Source of the DNA: CAYGBM01 sp964348225
GTDB taxonomy: Bacteria; Patescibacteriota; Minisyncoccia; Minisyncoccales; CG1-02-41-26
Assembly (NCBI GenBank): GCA_964348225.1
Contig: CAYGBM010000035.1
Coordinates: 1-64,000 of the forward strand
Length of the DNA: 64,000 nt
Direction: 5' to 3'
Position numbers and translations under genes: made by a program. Each line of letters opens with the position of its first letter. Position 1 is the stretch's first letter. The notes under the pieces are model-generated. The model worked only from the letters and a program-made list of their open reading frames with translations. It was not told the origin of the DNA and ran no database searches. Shown piece by piece: positions 1-7,068 of this stretch.

Positions 1-794
1 TAAAAATCAATAAACTCATCTGACATCAACTCTTCAGAATTATGCCTTGTACAGGTTGCTGAAAACCCAAAAAGAACCCCGCTCTTTCTCAAATTCTCCA
101 TGCCCCAAAGAATCTTCTCAAAAATGCCCTTGCCCCTTCTTTGATCAGTTTTTTCTTTGAACCCTTCAACCGAAATACCCAAAGCCACATTGCCAAATCT
201 GGCTAACTTTTCAGCCACCTCTTCAGTGAGCAAGGTACCATTCGTGTAAATCTGGAAAAACATATCGTTGTGCTTCTCAAACATCTTAAACAAATGAGGC
301 CAGACAAACGGCTCACCCCCTGAAATGGTTATAAAATATATACCGAGCTCTTTGCCTTCTTTAAGAATCCTGTCAACCTCCTCAAAGCAAAGGTCGTCTT
401 GTTGAGAATATTCTCCAGCATAACAGCCCTTGCATTTTAAATTGCATCTTGCTGTTGGGCTAATCACAAACAACCAAGGCAAGCCAAAGCCTAACTTTTT
501 TTCCATTCTTTTCTTTTCTTGAGTGCCCAAAATGGCAGCGTTCACAAAGAAATTCTCAATAAACTTCTCCTTGCATTTCTTAGAAAGAGAAGCGAAAGTG
601 TCAAGAACAAGCTTTGTTGCTGGATGATTCTCCCGGAAAGCTTTCTTTATGGCAGCGGCTATCACCTTGACATCTTTTTTCCTAATCAGAAATTTCTCTC
701 CTAAAGAAACCGCCCTTACCAAGTTCTCTGGGGAAAGATTAGTCAGCACCAAAAAAATCTTTTTGAGAACAGCTTTTTTAATGGATTTTTTCAT
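1..794 (-). CDS. Radical SAM protein, C-terminus off the left edge
   Basis: The frame is open from an ATG at 794 to the window edge, so only the first ~264 residues are seen. A Lys-rich helical region of about 105 residues precedes the radical SAM core. The 4Fe-4S ligands are in ARCNLKCKGCYAGEY (CX3CX2C, Cys117, Cys121, Cys124), followed by a TISGGEP SAM-binding motif and a YTNGT strand. This establishes a SAM-radical enzyme. The substrate cannot be read because the C-terminal part, where auxiliary clusters (SPASM type) would be, is missing. It points away from the tRNA gene on the same strand just upstream and could share its transcript. The start is the first ATG and leaves about 23 bases to the tRNA. 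Confidence 0.88.
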   Translation of the reverse strand, partial: MKKSIKKAVLKKIFLVLTNLSPENLVRAVSLGEKFLIRKKDVKVIAAAIKKAFRENHPATKLVLDTFASLSKKCKEKFIENFFVNAAILGTQEKKRMEKKLGFGLPWLFVISPTARCNLKCKGCYAGEYSQQDDLCFEEVDRILKEGKELGIYFITISGGEPFVWPHLFKMFEKHNDMFFQIYTNGTLLTEEVAEKLARFGNVALGISVEGFKEKTDQRRGKGIFEKILWGMENLRKSGVLFGFSATCTRHNSEELMSDEFIDF

Positions 795-817
795 ATTGTT
801 GTCTCTAATCTAGTCTG

Positions 818-889
818 TGCCCTCGGGAGGAATTGAACCTCCATTTGCGGCTCCGGAGGCCGCTGTTTTATCCGTTAAACTACGGGGGC
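818..889 (-). tRNA. tRNA-Arg (anticodon CCG)
   Basis: On the minus strand a 72-nt cloverleaf can be folded. The acceptor stem GCCCCCG/CGAGGGC has one C-A mismatch. The D-arm region follows, then an anticodon arm GCGGC-CTCCGGA-GCCGC whose seven-base loop centres on CCG, and a T-arm GGAGG-TTCAATT-CCTCC. The discriminator is A and the CCA end is not encoded. CCG reads the CGG arginine codon. The acceptor mismatch is slightly unusual but the other stems are perfect. Confidence 0.9.
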
Positions 890-930
890 GTCGCGGCACG
901 CCCTCGCTATGCTCGGGCTAACACCGCTCC

Positions 931-1004
931 CCAGAAACCCTCGGTTTCTGGCGCTCGCCTGCGGCCCGCTGTTTTCCAACACGGGAGGAAATTCTTTCCT
1001 CCCG
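931..1004. repeat. Two perfect GC-rich hairpins between tRNA-Arg and the methyltransferase
   Basis: Two hairpins stand side by side. One has stem CCAGAAACC/GGTTTCTGG with a 3-nt loop (931-951). The other has stem CGGGAGGAAA/TTTCCTCCCG with a 3-nt loop (982-1004). Neither is followed by a clear T-run on either strand, so they resemble the dispersed palindromes of this genome more than a terminator. They lie 3' of the minus-strand methyltransferase gene and could still stabilise its mRNA end. Confidence 0.6.
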
Positions 1005-1056
1005 ACCCCTCCTTTAGTATTTTATATTATCATCTAAAATCCTTTCGGTACAATAA

Positions 1057-1764
1057 CTATTTCTCTGCTATAATATAGAAGTTGGAGTTGGGTCGCTTTG
1101 CTTGGGGAACAACAATCAAACCGCTGTCTTTTATTTTAAACCCAGCTCTTTTCACTAACTTGTTTAACTCTGTTTTTGTGAAACAATGAAAGTAATAATC
1201 AGGAATGTTCAGCCAAGAGATGAAAACATCTTTAAAATCCATTTTTGAGAGCCCAAGAATTTTTAATAGAATAAACTTATAAATTTGCCTTCGTTTTGAC
1301 GACTTTCCCCACAAATTCCAGCACGTGATAATCAAAAGCCCTTCTGGCTTCAAAACCCTTCTTATCTCTTTTAAAAACTGTTGACGTAATGCCTTTGAGG
1401 GAATATGATGCAAAACAGCAATGCTGTAAACCTTGTCAAAGAAATTATTTGGGAAAGGCAGGTTCAAAGCATCAGCCACTTGGAACTTAGCTCCTCTACC
1501 CCCATATCTATCTTTGGCAATCTCAATTAAGCGCTGTGAAAAATCAACCCCGAAATAATCAATGTCCTTATCCTTGAAAGCTTCAAAGAACCTGCCGTTG
1601 CCACAGCCCAAGTCTAACACTTTTTCTCCTGGTATCAAATAATCATCAAAGAGAAACCTCATTTCTTCCCAAACTCGTTGTCTCCTCTTTGAAAATTCTA
1701 AAGCTGCCTTGTTATAATCTTCTTTGGTTTTTTTTAATAAATATTCAGCTTGTTCTCTTTTCAT
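1057..1764 (-). CDS. Class I SAM methyltransferase, Trm9/ALKBH8-like
   Basis: This 235-residue protein has a Rossmann-fold methyltransferase core. Motif I is LDLGCGNG (about residues 50-57), an acidic FGVDFS ends beta-2, the motif-II region is ADALNLPFPNNFFD, and SIAVLHHIPS is followed by IRRVLKPEGLLIITCWN. The AVLHH segment, the arginine-rich helix after it and the terminal CWN are typical of the Trm9/ALKBH8 tRNA wobble-uridine methyltransferase group, although generic small-molecule methyltransferases share parts of the pattern. Its start codon overlaps that of the divergent elp3 by two bases. In eukaryotes Elp3 builds cm5U and Trm9 esterifies it to mcm5U, so this neighbour relationship supports a tRNA role. 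That role is inference; the methyltransferase fold is secure. Confidence 0.85.
   Translation of the reverse strand: MKREQAEYLLKKTKEDYNKAALEFSKRRQRVWEEMRFLFDDYLIPGEKVLDLGCGNGRFFEAFKDKDIDYFGVDFSQRLIEIAKDRYGGRGAKFQVADALNLPFPNNFFDKVYSIAVLHHIPSKALRQQFLKEIRRVLKPEGLLIITCWNLWGKSSKRRQIYKFILLKILGLSKMDFKDVFISWLNIPDYYFHCFTKTELNKLVKRAGFKIKDSGLIVVPQAKRPNSNFYIIAEK
1689..1718 (+). promoter_or_regulatory. Predicted sigma-70 promoter of elp3
   Basis: TTGAAA (1689-1694) and TATAAT (1713-1718) are separated by 18 bases and lie inside the 5' part of the divergent methyltransferase gene. The predicted transcript would begin around 1725 and give a leader of about 38 nt before the ATG of elp3. The hexamers are near consensus. 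Use in vivo is inferred. Confidence 0.55.
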
Positions 1765-3490
1765 GAAAAAAACAGAAACAATTGAATCAATTATTCAAGA
1801 GCTTGCAAAAAGCGGTATTAAAAACCGCTCCAGCTTGGATTCTTTCAAAAGAAGAATGGCAAAAAAGTATCAGATTGCCTGTCCAACAAATGTTGCCCTA
1901 CTTAAAATCTATCACGAAATGATTAAAAAGAAAAGGCTTGCTCCATCTCCCATTCTTGAAACCATCTTACGTAAAAAACCTATTCGTTCGCTTTCTGGCA
2001 TAGTCAATGTTTCTGTCCTAACAAAGCCCTATCCTTGTCCTGGTAAATGCATCTTTTGTCCCACCCAAAAAGGCGTTCCCAAAAGCTATCTCAAAAAAGA
2101 ACCAGCTGTTCAAAGGGCAATCCTCAACAAGTTTCACCCCTATTTGCAAGTCCAATCAAGACTCCAAGCTCTAAAAGAAATAGGCCACCCCATAGATAAA
2201 ATTGAGTTAAGAATAATCGGTGGAACCTGGTCATATTATCCCAAAAGATACCAGAGATGGTTTATTAAAGAATGCTTCAAGGCTGCCAATGAATTCTCAC
2301 CCAAGAGAGCCAGGGTCTCTCCCGAGAAGCTCGGGCTCTTGAAGCTTCAAAAACAAAACGAAAAAGCCAAATGTCGCTTGATTGGCATCACCATAGAAAC
2401 AAGGCCTGATTTTATCAATCTTGAAGAAATAAAAAGAATGAGAGAGCTTGGCATAACCAGGGTGGAGCTTGGCGTTCAAACCATTTATGATGATGTTTTA
2501 AAGCTCAACCAAAGAGGACATGGTGTTGATGCCACCATAAAAGCAACCAGGCTTTTAAAAAATGCTGGCTTTAAGGTTTCCTATCAAATGATGCCCAATT
2601 TGCCAGGTAGCACCCTTAAAAAAGATATTGCCATGTTCAAAGAACTTTTTTCAAACCCAGACTTCAAGCCCGACCTTTTAAAAATCTATCCCTTAGCCCT
2701 TGTCAAACAGGCTCTTCTTTACAAATGGTATAAATCCCCACACCACAAATCAAGATTTTGGTGTGGGGACAAGTACAAACCCTATTCTGAGAAAAAACTG
2801 CTTGAGCTTTTAATAGAAATGAAAAAACATATTCCCCGATACTGTCGCATTGAAAGAATAATCAGGGATATCCCTTCAACTGACATTATTGAAGGAGGGG
2901 TTCAAACCTCAAACCTGAGAGAGATAGTGCAGAAAGAAATGAAAAAGAGGGGATTAAAATGCCAATGCATAAGATGCAGAGAGGTTGGCAAGGAATACAA
3001 TCCTAAAGAAAAACTTTATTTGTTTCGCCAAGATTATGAAGCCTCAGGAGGTAAAGAAATATTTTTAACCTTTGAAAACAAAAAAAGAGAAAAACTTTAC
3101 GCCCTCCTCCGCCTCCGTCTGCCTTCAGCAGACTTCGGTGGACAGGTCCGCCTCCGCCTGTCAAGCCAGCCTCCCGAGGACGGGCCTCCGCAACATCCGG
3201 AGATTTTACCTGTCCTTAAAGAAACGCCTATAATTCGCGAAATTCACACCTATGGCCAAATGGCAAAAATCTCCGGAGGACGGGCCTCCGGAAGCCTTGC
3301 ACAGCATAGAGGGTTGGGGAAGAAGCTCATCAAAGAAGCAGAAGAAATCGTCCGCCAAATGAGCCCTAAAGAAACTTGTGCTGAGCATCGTCGAAGCATC
3401 GCTGTTATCTCAGGCATAGGAGTCAGAGCCTATTACCGGAAACTAGGCTATCGCCTGAAAAATACCTATATGGTAAAAAACTTTAAATAG
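1763..3490 (+). CDS. elp3: Elp3-family radical SAM / GNAT tRNA-modifying enzyme with palindrome-derived insertions
   Basis: Elp3 joins a radical SAM core to a GNAT acetyltransferase domain and adds a carboxymethyl precursor to C5 of wobble uridine in tRNA. Cluster ligands are in PYPCPGKCIFCPTQ (Cys92, 96, 99), matching the bacterial Elp3 type. ETRPDF and GVQTIYDDVL belong to the core. The C-terminus carries the acetyl-CoA loop (QHRGLGKKL) and the Elp3 signature YYRKLGYRL. The protein is 575 residues from ATG 1763; an upstream TTG at 1724 is less likely because it would extend into a poorly conserved tail. Relative to the family it holds extra segments that coincide with DNA palindromes: an RFWCG-containing loop, a stretch after LLRLRLPS, and ISGGRASGS. 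These keep the frame. There is no clear Shine-Dalgarno sequence. The methyltransferase next door may act on its product. Confidence 0.93.
   Translation: MKKTETIESIIQELAKSGIKNRSSLDSFKRRMAKKYQIACPTNVALLKIYHEMIKKKRLAPSPILETILRKKPIRSLSGIVNVSVLTKPYPCPGKCIFCPTQKGVPKSYLKKEPAVQRAILNKFHPYLQVQSRLQALKEIGHPIDKIELRIIGGTWSYYPKRYQRWFIKECFKAANEFSPKRARVSPEKLGLLKLQKQNEKAKCRLIGITIETRPDFINLEEIKRMRELGITRVELGVQTIYDDVLKLNQRGHGVDATIKATRLLKNAGFKVSYQMMPNLPGSTLKKDIAMFKELFSNPDFKPDLLKIYPLALVKQALLYKWYKSPHHKSRFWCGDKYKPYSEKKLLELLIEMKKHIPRYCRIERIIRDIPSTDIIEGGVQTSNLREIVQKEMKKRGLKCQCIRCREVGKEYNPKEKLYLFRQDYEASGGKEIFLTFENKKREKLYALLRLRLPSADFGGQVRLRLSSQPPEDGPPQHPEILPVLKETPIIREIHTYGQMAKISGGRASGSLAQHRGLGKKLIKEAEEIVRQMSPKETCAEHRRSIAVISGIGVRAYYRKLGYRLKNTYMVKNFK
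2302..2341. repeat. Palindrome inside elp3 (CCCGAG-AAG-CTCGGG)
   Basis: An inner hairpin CCCGAG-AAG-CTCGGG (2321-2335) is enclosed by outer arms CAAGAG/CTCTTG. The frame stays open and encodes the loop ending SPEKLGLL. This is one of several hairpins inside elp3, and it lies in a region that is variable in length in the family. Confidence 0.55.
2736..2768. repeat. In-frame copy of the CCCCACACCA palindrome family inside elp3
   Basis: Arms CCCCACACCA and TGGTGTGGGG are separated by 13 bases that are themselves partly self-complementary (AAAT/ATTT). The whole unit is 33 bp, which is 11 codons. The encoded residues (around SPHHKSRFWCG) fall between WYK and DKYKPYS, where other Elp3 proteins run directly from the tryptophan region into the YKPYS segment. 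The same palindrome occurs intergenically at 8083, 41597 and 51185 and is split around the GIY-YIG gene at 11964/12264. Confidence 0.85.
3117..3202. repeat. GC-rich hairpin cluster inside the GNAT part of elp3
   Basis: Several hairpins follow each other: GTCTGC/GCAGAC (3117-3133), GACAGG/CCTGTC (3141-3162), an ACGGG-loop hairpin (3173-3190) and CTCCG/CGGAG (3186-3202). The encoded peptide is rich in Arg, Pro and Gly, unlike the Lys/Ile-rich rest of the protein. It is out of place between the LLRLRLP strand and the ILPVL strand of the domain. Confidence 0.7.
3273..3291. repeat. CCGGAGG-ACGGG-CCTCCGG palindrome in elp3
   Basis: A perfect 7-bp stem with loop ACGGG, read here as SGGRASG. It shares the loop with 3173-3190 and with the two copies near 46.8 kb, but is translated in a different frame from those, so the DNA palindrome rather than the peptide is what is conserved. 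Confidence 0.75.
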
Positions 3491-3493
3491 ATA

Positions 3494-3524
3494 TTGACAA
3501 GCCCTAAATAACCTTTAATATACT
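3494..3524 (+). promoter_or_regulatory. Predicted promoter of the isomerase-like gene
   Basis: A perfect TTGACA (3494-3499) begins four bases after the elp3 stop codon. The -10 is either TAATAT (3516-3521, 16-base spacer) or TATACT (3519-3524, 19-base spacer). It gives a leader of about 60 nt. Confidence 0.55.
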
Positions 3525-3581
3525 TAGTGTACATTACAAAGAAAGGAGGGTAGGAAAGATTATCTAACAACCAAGGATACT

Positions 3582-3589
3582 AAGGAGGA
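3582..3589 (+). promoter_or_regulatory. Strong Shine-Dalgarno AAGGAGGA
   Basis: An eight-base match to the anti-SD sequence, five bases before the ATG at 3595. Most neighbouring genes show weak or no such site, so this fixes the start and marks the gene as unusual in the window. Confidence 0.8.
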
Positions 3590-3594
3590 CACAA

Positions 3595-5100
3595 ATGATC
3601 AAATACGCAGAGCTATATCCTGTTTTAGCCAAGATGCTATCTGGGGTAGAGCGGGTAAGGGCTGAAAAGATCAAGATTGGTGTAGTGGGCACTATGAGGC
3701 GTGTATTTCAAGAGGAGTTTGGCCGGGGTCGCTTTGGCGAGCTTCTGGATGAGGTTACCCAAGACGCACGAGCCAACATCCTGACCGCAGAGGAGGTTGG
3801 TGTTCCTGATGGAATTATCTACGCAGGCGAGCTGGATCAGATCCAGGACACAGTCAACCACTTCCTGGGAAAGAAGATCGACGGCCTAATCATCATCCCG
3901 ATAAACTACGGCGATGAGGAATCTGCTGCCAGGCTGGCAGCGGACGTATACAAGGCACTGAGAATACCGGTCAACACCTACATCTGGCCAGATGCCCCCA
4001 TTGAAAGCGATGGCCAGCGCCTGAGCGACAACGAGTGCGGCATTCTCCCAATGCGGCAACACATGAGAGTGACCATGGGCAAGAATCCCGGGTATTTTCC
4101 CTTCTGCGACATTGGAAGCGAGAAGTTCAGCGCCGCCTGGGACAGCTTTGTGCGGGTTTGCTCTGGCATTCGCACCATGCGCAATATCCGTCTGTTGCAG
4201 TTTGGCGCTGCTGAACCCACTTTCTATGCAATAGAAGCAGACCCGGATGATCTTCGCAAAAGATTTGGCTTTCGGTCCGAAAGCATAGACATCTGGAACC
4301 TGATCACGGCAGTGCAGGAAGGGCTGGAAAATCCGCCGGATTGGTTCAACAGCCTGCATGGAGAACTTTCACAGACCCTTGATTTCTCCGGCGTTGAGGA
4401 GAGATTCCCTGACCTGTCTGCAAAGCTAACCCTGGCTTTGGGCTGGATTGTGGAACAGTTGAAGGAAAAACAGTCAAACTGCGTCTCCATCCGATGCTGG
4501 CAGGAATTACTAGAAGCCCTAGGCGTGTTGATATGCCCGTTAAATGGGATTCTCTATTCCATGGGCGTTATGGCTCCGTGCGAGACTGACAAGCCTGGTG
4601 TTATTGCCTCAGCCCTACTTCATGGTCTAGGCATAGGCGAGGAGCGAGACCTCAACATCTTTGCTGACCTGACCCGATGGGATAAAGGCAAGCCGCTATG
4701 GTGGCACTGTGGACCGTTCTCTGCTGCTGGCATGCGTGAATGTCCCGAGAGTGGAGCTAGGGTAGAAGAAGGCTGGATACTCAAGGTTCCAGCAGCCGGA
4801 CTGGTTACTGGACCCTGGGGCAATCTGGGAGATCCCATCACCTTCGCTCAGATCCGTCCGAATGAAGATGGTAAGCTGCAACTATCCGCCCTAAACGGTG
4901 AGATATGCAAGGGAACACTAACAACCGGCACTCATTTCTACACTGAAATGGCTGATCCCGAAGAAGCCTGGCGATTCATAATGGATTATCCATTTGATCA
5001 CCATTGCAGCGGCCGCGTTGGCAACTATCTTCCACTGCTCAAGGAAGCCGCTCCCTGGCTTGGCTTGGACACTAAAGCAGCTTTTCTTAACAATATTTGA
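3595..5100 (+). CDS. L-fucose/L-arabinose isomerase-like protein
   Basis: This 501-residue protein matches the fucose/arabinose isomerase superfamily layout. The N-terminal half has a Rossmann-like core with GLIIIPINYGDEESAA. The C-terminal half carries RCWQELLEALGVLICP, a conserved CETDKPGV acidic segment, NIFADLTR, WWHCGPF and FDHHCSGRVGNYL. The acidic and histidine residues in these blocks are where the family binds Mn2+ for aldose-ketose isomerisation. The exact sugar cannot be named. Its codons are visibly richer in G and C than those of its neighbours, and it has its own promoter, strong ribosome-binding site and terminator, so it forms a one-gene unit. That composition and a sugar isomerase without other sugar genes nearby suggest recent transfer (inference). 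Confidence 0.8.
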   Translation: MIKYAELYPVLAKMLSGVERVRAEKIKIGVVGTMRRVFQEEFGRGRFGELLDEVTQDARANILTAEEVGVPDGIIYAGELDQIQDTVNHFLGKKIDGLIIIPINYGDEESAARLAADVYKALRIPVNTYIWPDAPIESDGQRLSDNECGILPMRQHMRVTMGKNPGYFPFCDIGSEKFSAAWDSFVRVCSGIRTMRNIRLLQFGAAEPTFYAIEADPDDLRKRFGFRSESIDIWNLITAVQEGLENPPDWFNSLHGELSQTLDFSGVEERFPDLSAKLTLALGWIVEQLKEKQSNCVSIRCWQELLEALGVLICPLNGILYSMGVMAPCETDKPGVIASALLHGLGIGEERDLNIFADLTRWDKGKPLWWHCGPFSAAGMRECPESGARVEEGWILKVPAAGLVTGPWGNLGDPITFAQIRPNEDGKLQLSALNGEICKGTLTTGTHFYTEMADPEEAWRFIMDYPFDHHCSGRVGNYLPLLKEAAPWLGLDTKAAFLNNI

Positions 5101-5123
5101 GGTATGGAAAAAACCTCAAATAA

Positions 5124-5163
5124 AAATGGCCTATTGGCTAGCCTAGCTACCAATAGGCCATTT
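5124..5163 (+). terminator. Rho-independent terminator after the isomerase-like gene
   Basis: A perfect 14-bp stem (AAATGGCCTATTGG with its complement ending CCATTT) and a 12-nt loop, followed by TGTGTTAT. It begins 24 bases after the stop codon. The T-run is imperfect but the stem is strong. Confidence 0.8.
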
Positions 5164-5257
5164 GTGTTATACATCATAACAGCCCAAGAATGTTCTGTCC
5201 CAATACCTCTAAACTTTTCCCTAGTGAATCAAAAGAACCAAGGCTTAAGACACTATC

Positions 5258-6025
5258 TCAAAGATGATTTTTCAACCAGGTCAAGGAAACTTCAGATAGT
5301 TTGGTTTTTGCTCTGAAGCTTTCGAAATGATGGTCAGCGTCTTGAACTACTTCTAATTTGCATTCGCGCTTGATTTTTTGGAGCAGGTCCTTGGTATATT
5401 TCAAGGAAACATCCTCATCTTTTTCACCATGGATTAGCAGGGTTGGAACTTGGAGTTTTGAAGCAAGTTTTGATAAATCCATTGATTCTGATTCTTGCAA
5501 GTATCCAGAACCAATCCTGCCTTTGAGGGTATCAAGATGGCCTTGCTTTTTCCACAAGGCAATGTCTTCAGCAGTATACCATTCTTTAATAAGCTGTTTT
5601 TGGTGTAAGGCAGGGGAGAGCAAAATTAATGTTTTAGCTAGTTTATGCTTTGCTTGAAACAAAACAGCAGCCAAAGCACCTAGGCTATGGCCTAAAATCG
5701 CGATTTTTTCTTTGTTGATCTTCTCTTGTTGAATTAAAAAATCATAAGCAGACTTTATTTCTTCTGCTTGGTTGTCAATGCTTAGATTTCTAAATTTTCC
5801 TTCTGAATCCCCATGCCCTGAAAAATCAAAACGGAGACAAGCAATGCTGTTTTGGGCCAAATTCCTTGAAAGCTCCACAAACTTTCTCTGGGATTTTGTT
5901 TTTGAAAACCCATGACACGTGATTACTGCTGGCAGCTTATCTTCAGCTTCTGGTAAATGCAAAAAACCCCAAAGTTTTTCGCCTCGGTGGTTTGAAAAGC
6001 TGATTGGCTCTTGTTTTATTTTCAT
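5258..6025 (-). CDS. Alpha/beta hydrolase (serine hydrolase)
   Basis: A 255-residue cytoplasmic alpha/beta hydrolase. The N-terminal strand leads to ITCHGFSKTKS (oxyanion region), then FDFSGHGDSEG. The nucleophile elbow is GHSLG, an acidic residue lies in HGEKDEDVS, and the catalytic histidine is in DADHHF near the C-terminus. The arrangement resembles the serine aminopeptidase/BAAT-like and dienelactone hydrolase groups; the substrate (ester, thioester or small lipid) is unknown. Its ATG overlaps the stop of the LOG-like gene by four bases, so the two are probably translationally coupled. Confidence 0.85.
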   Translation of the reverse strand: MKIKQEPISFSNHRGEKLWGFLHLPEAEDKLPAVITCHGFSKTKSQRKFVELSRNLAQNSIACLRFDFSGHGDSEGKFRNLSIDNQAEEIKSAYDFLIQQEKINKEKIAILGHSLGALAAVLFQAKHKLAKTLILLSPALHQKQLIKEWYTAEDIALWKKQGHLDTLKGRIGSGYLQESESMDLSKLASKLQVPTLLIHGEKDEDVSLKYTKDLLQKIKRECKLEVVQDADHHFESFRAKTKLSEVSLTWLKNHL

Positions 6026-6600
6026 TTTGAATCTAAGGCTTCAATTACTTTTTTGACCAAGGTTTTTGGGTCTCGCTCCAAAATCAAAACAGTTCCAGTG
6101 TCTTTTCCAATATTCTTGAAAATCTCTGGTATTTGTTCTGAAACACGGCCAGTGCCCTCTAGAACTCCAACTATCTTTCCCATATGATAAGCCAGAGAAA
6201 ACTCGATAAAGGTGCCAACAGACCCCCTGACAAAGATAACAGCATCGCAATTTCTAATGAGCAGAGGCGTTCTTCCTTCTTTGCCCATTTCAGTGTAAAT
6301 CAGGGTCATACCTTTTGAAGGGTAAGGATAGCTAAGGGGCGGGTCTATGTGTTCTTTAAGATTGGCAGCAGGTGAAAAGCCTAAAATCATTCCTTCCTCT
6401 TTGGAAGCTCCAAGCACTGCCTCATGGGGCAAGCCCATACAAGAACCTGTAATCAAAATACAATTGTTTCTGGCAATCTCTCTGCCGATTTCCCGCGAGC
6501 TCTCAGCTAAGTCAGCGGGTATCTTCTTATCTCTGAAAGCTGAACCCATAAAGCCGATTCTATAAACTTTTTCTTTTTTTGTTTGCTTTGTTTCTGACAT
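6022..6600 (-). CDS. LOG-family / TIGR00725-like Rossmann-fold nucleotide-binding protein
   Basis: 192 residues. The sequence has the DprA/LOG-like fold: GFMGSAF near the start, a central ILITGSCMGLPHEAVLGA (position of the LOG GGGxxGLM motif), SPAANLKEH, and AVIFVRGSVGTFIEFSLAYHMGK (position of the PGGxGTxxE motif). Canonical LOG enzymes are phosphoribohydrolases acting on cytokinin-type or other nucleotides. Here the motifs are modified (GSCMGLP, RGSVGTFIEF), so catalytic activity is uncertain, and the closer match may be the TIGR00725 group of unknown function. It is coupled to the hydrolase downstream and sits just below the 153-residue membrane protein gene. Confidence 0.8.
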   Translation of the reverse strand: MSETKQTKKEKVYRIGFMGSAFRDKKIPADLAESSREIGREIARNNCILITGSCMGLPHEAVLGASKEEGMILGFSPAANLKEHIDPPLSYPYPSKGMTLIYTEMGKEGRTPLLIRNCDAVIFVRGSVGTFIEFSLAYHMGKIVGVLEGTGRVSEQIPEIFKNIGKDTGTVLILERDPKTLVKKVIEALDSK

Positions 6601-6601
6601 A

Positions 6602-7063
6602 TTAAGGAATTGGGGCAGACATTTTGGTTAGTTCAAAAATAGGCACCATAAAACTCCAGGCAACAAAAGCAGTTACTCCCCCAAATATAATTATTGTAAT
6701 GGGCTCAATGATATTGAAGAAACGTTTTCTCTTCTTTTCAAGCTTTTCCAGTTTTTCTTTAGCAACAGCGTCATTAGGATTAAAATCAAAAGCCTTCCGA
6801 GTGTCTGTTTCTTCCTTGCTGAACTGCTTTTCTTTTTTCCAAACGTAAAGATTCAGCAAGGGCACCACAATAAAATAAGCGATTATTACGGCACTAAAAC
6901 GACTTTTGATTTGCCCTGGCTGGAAAGAAGAGGCTTCTGGAATAAGCTTAATTAAATCAGGCAAAAATTTGAAATAAACGGCTAAAATAATTATTGCCAA
7001 AGTCGCGCTTGTTATTATTAAACGCTTATGCGAAAACTTCGAGTAATCATCATTTTTGAACAT
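6602..7063 (-). CDS. Small membrane protein with a GspF/PilC-like C-terminus
   Basis: 153 residues with three predicted membrane helices (about residues 14-34, 57-74, 120-142) and a Lys/Glu-rich cytoplasmic loop between the last two. The end (FFNIIEPITIIIFGG, then MVPIFELT) resembles the conserved C-terminus of type II secretion / type IV pilus inner-membrane proteins GspF/PilC, where IEP begins the last helix and LPIFEL follows it. A complete PilC is about 400 residues with two T2SF domains, which are absent. It could be a remnant, a minimal partner, or chance similarity in a hydrophobic segment. It lies between the LOG-like gene (one-base gap) and the presenilin-like protease. Confidence 0.65.
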   Translation of the reverse strand: MFKNDDYSKFSHKRLIITSATLAIIILAVYFKFLPDLIKLIPEASSFQPGQIKSRFSAVIIAYFIVVPLLNLYVWKKEKQFSKEETDTRKAFDFNPNDAVAKEKLEKLEKKRKRFFNIIEPITIIIFGGVTAFVAWSFMVPIFELTKMSAPIP

Positions 7064-7068
7064 ATCAG

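Noticed and set aside
833..1078. ORF of 81 residues on the plus strand
   Set aside because: It crosses the tRNA gene and two hairpins and has no coding character.
3886..4359. Long antisense ORF of 157 residues in the isomerase-like gene
   Set aside because: A shadow of a GC-rich gene; no start context, and the sense frame has clear family motifs.
5104..5316. ORF of 70 residues after the isomerase-like gene
   Set aside because: It runs through the terminator hairpin, has no ribosome site and overlaps the 3' end of the hydrolase gene.
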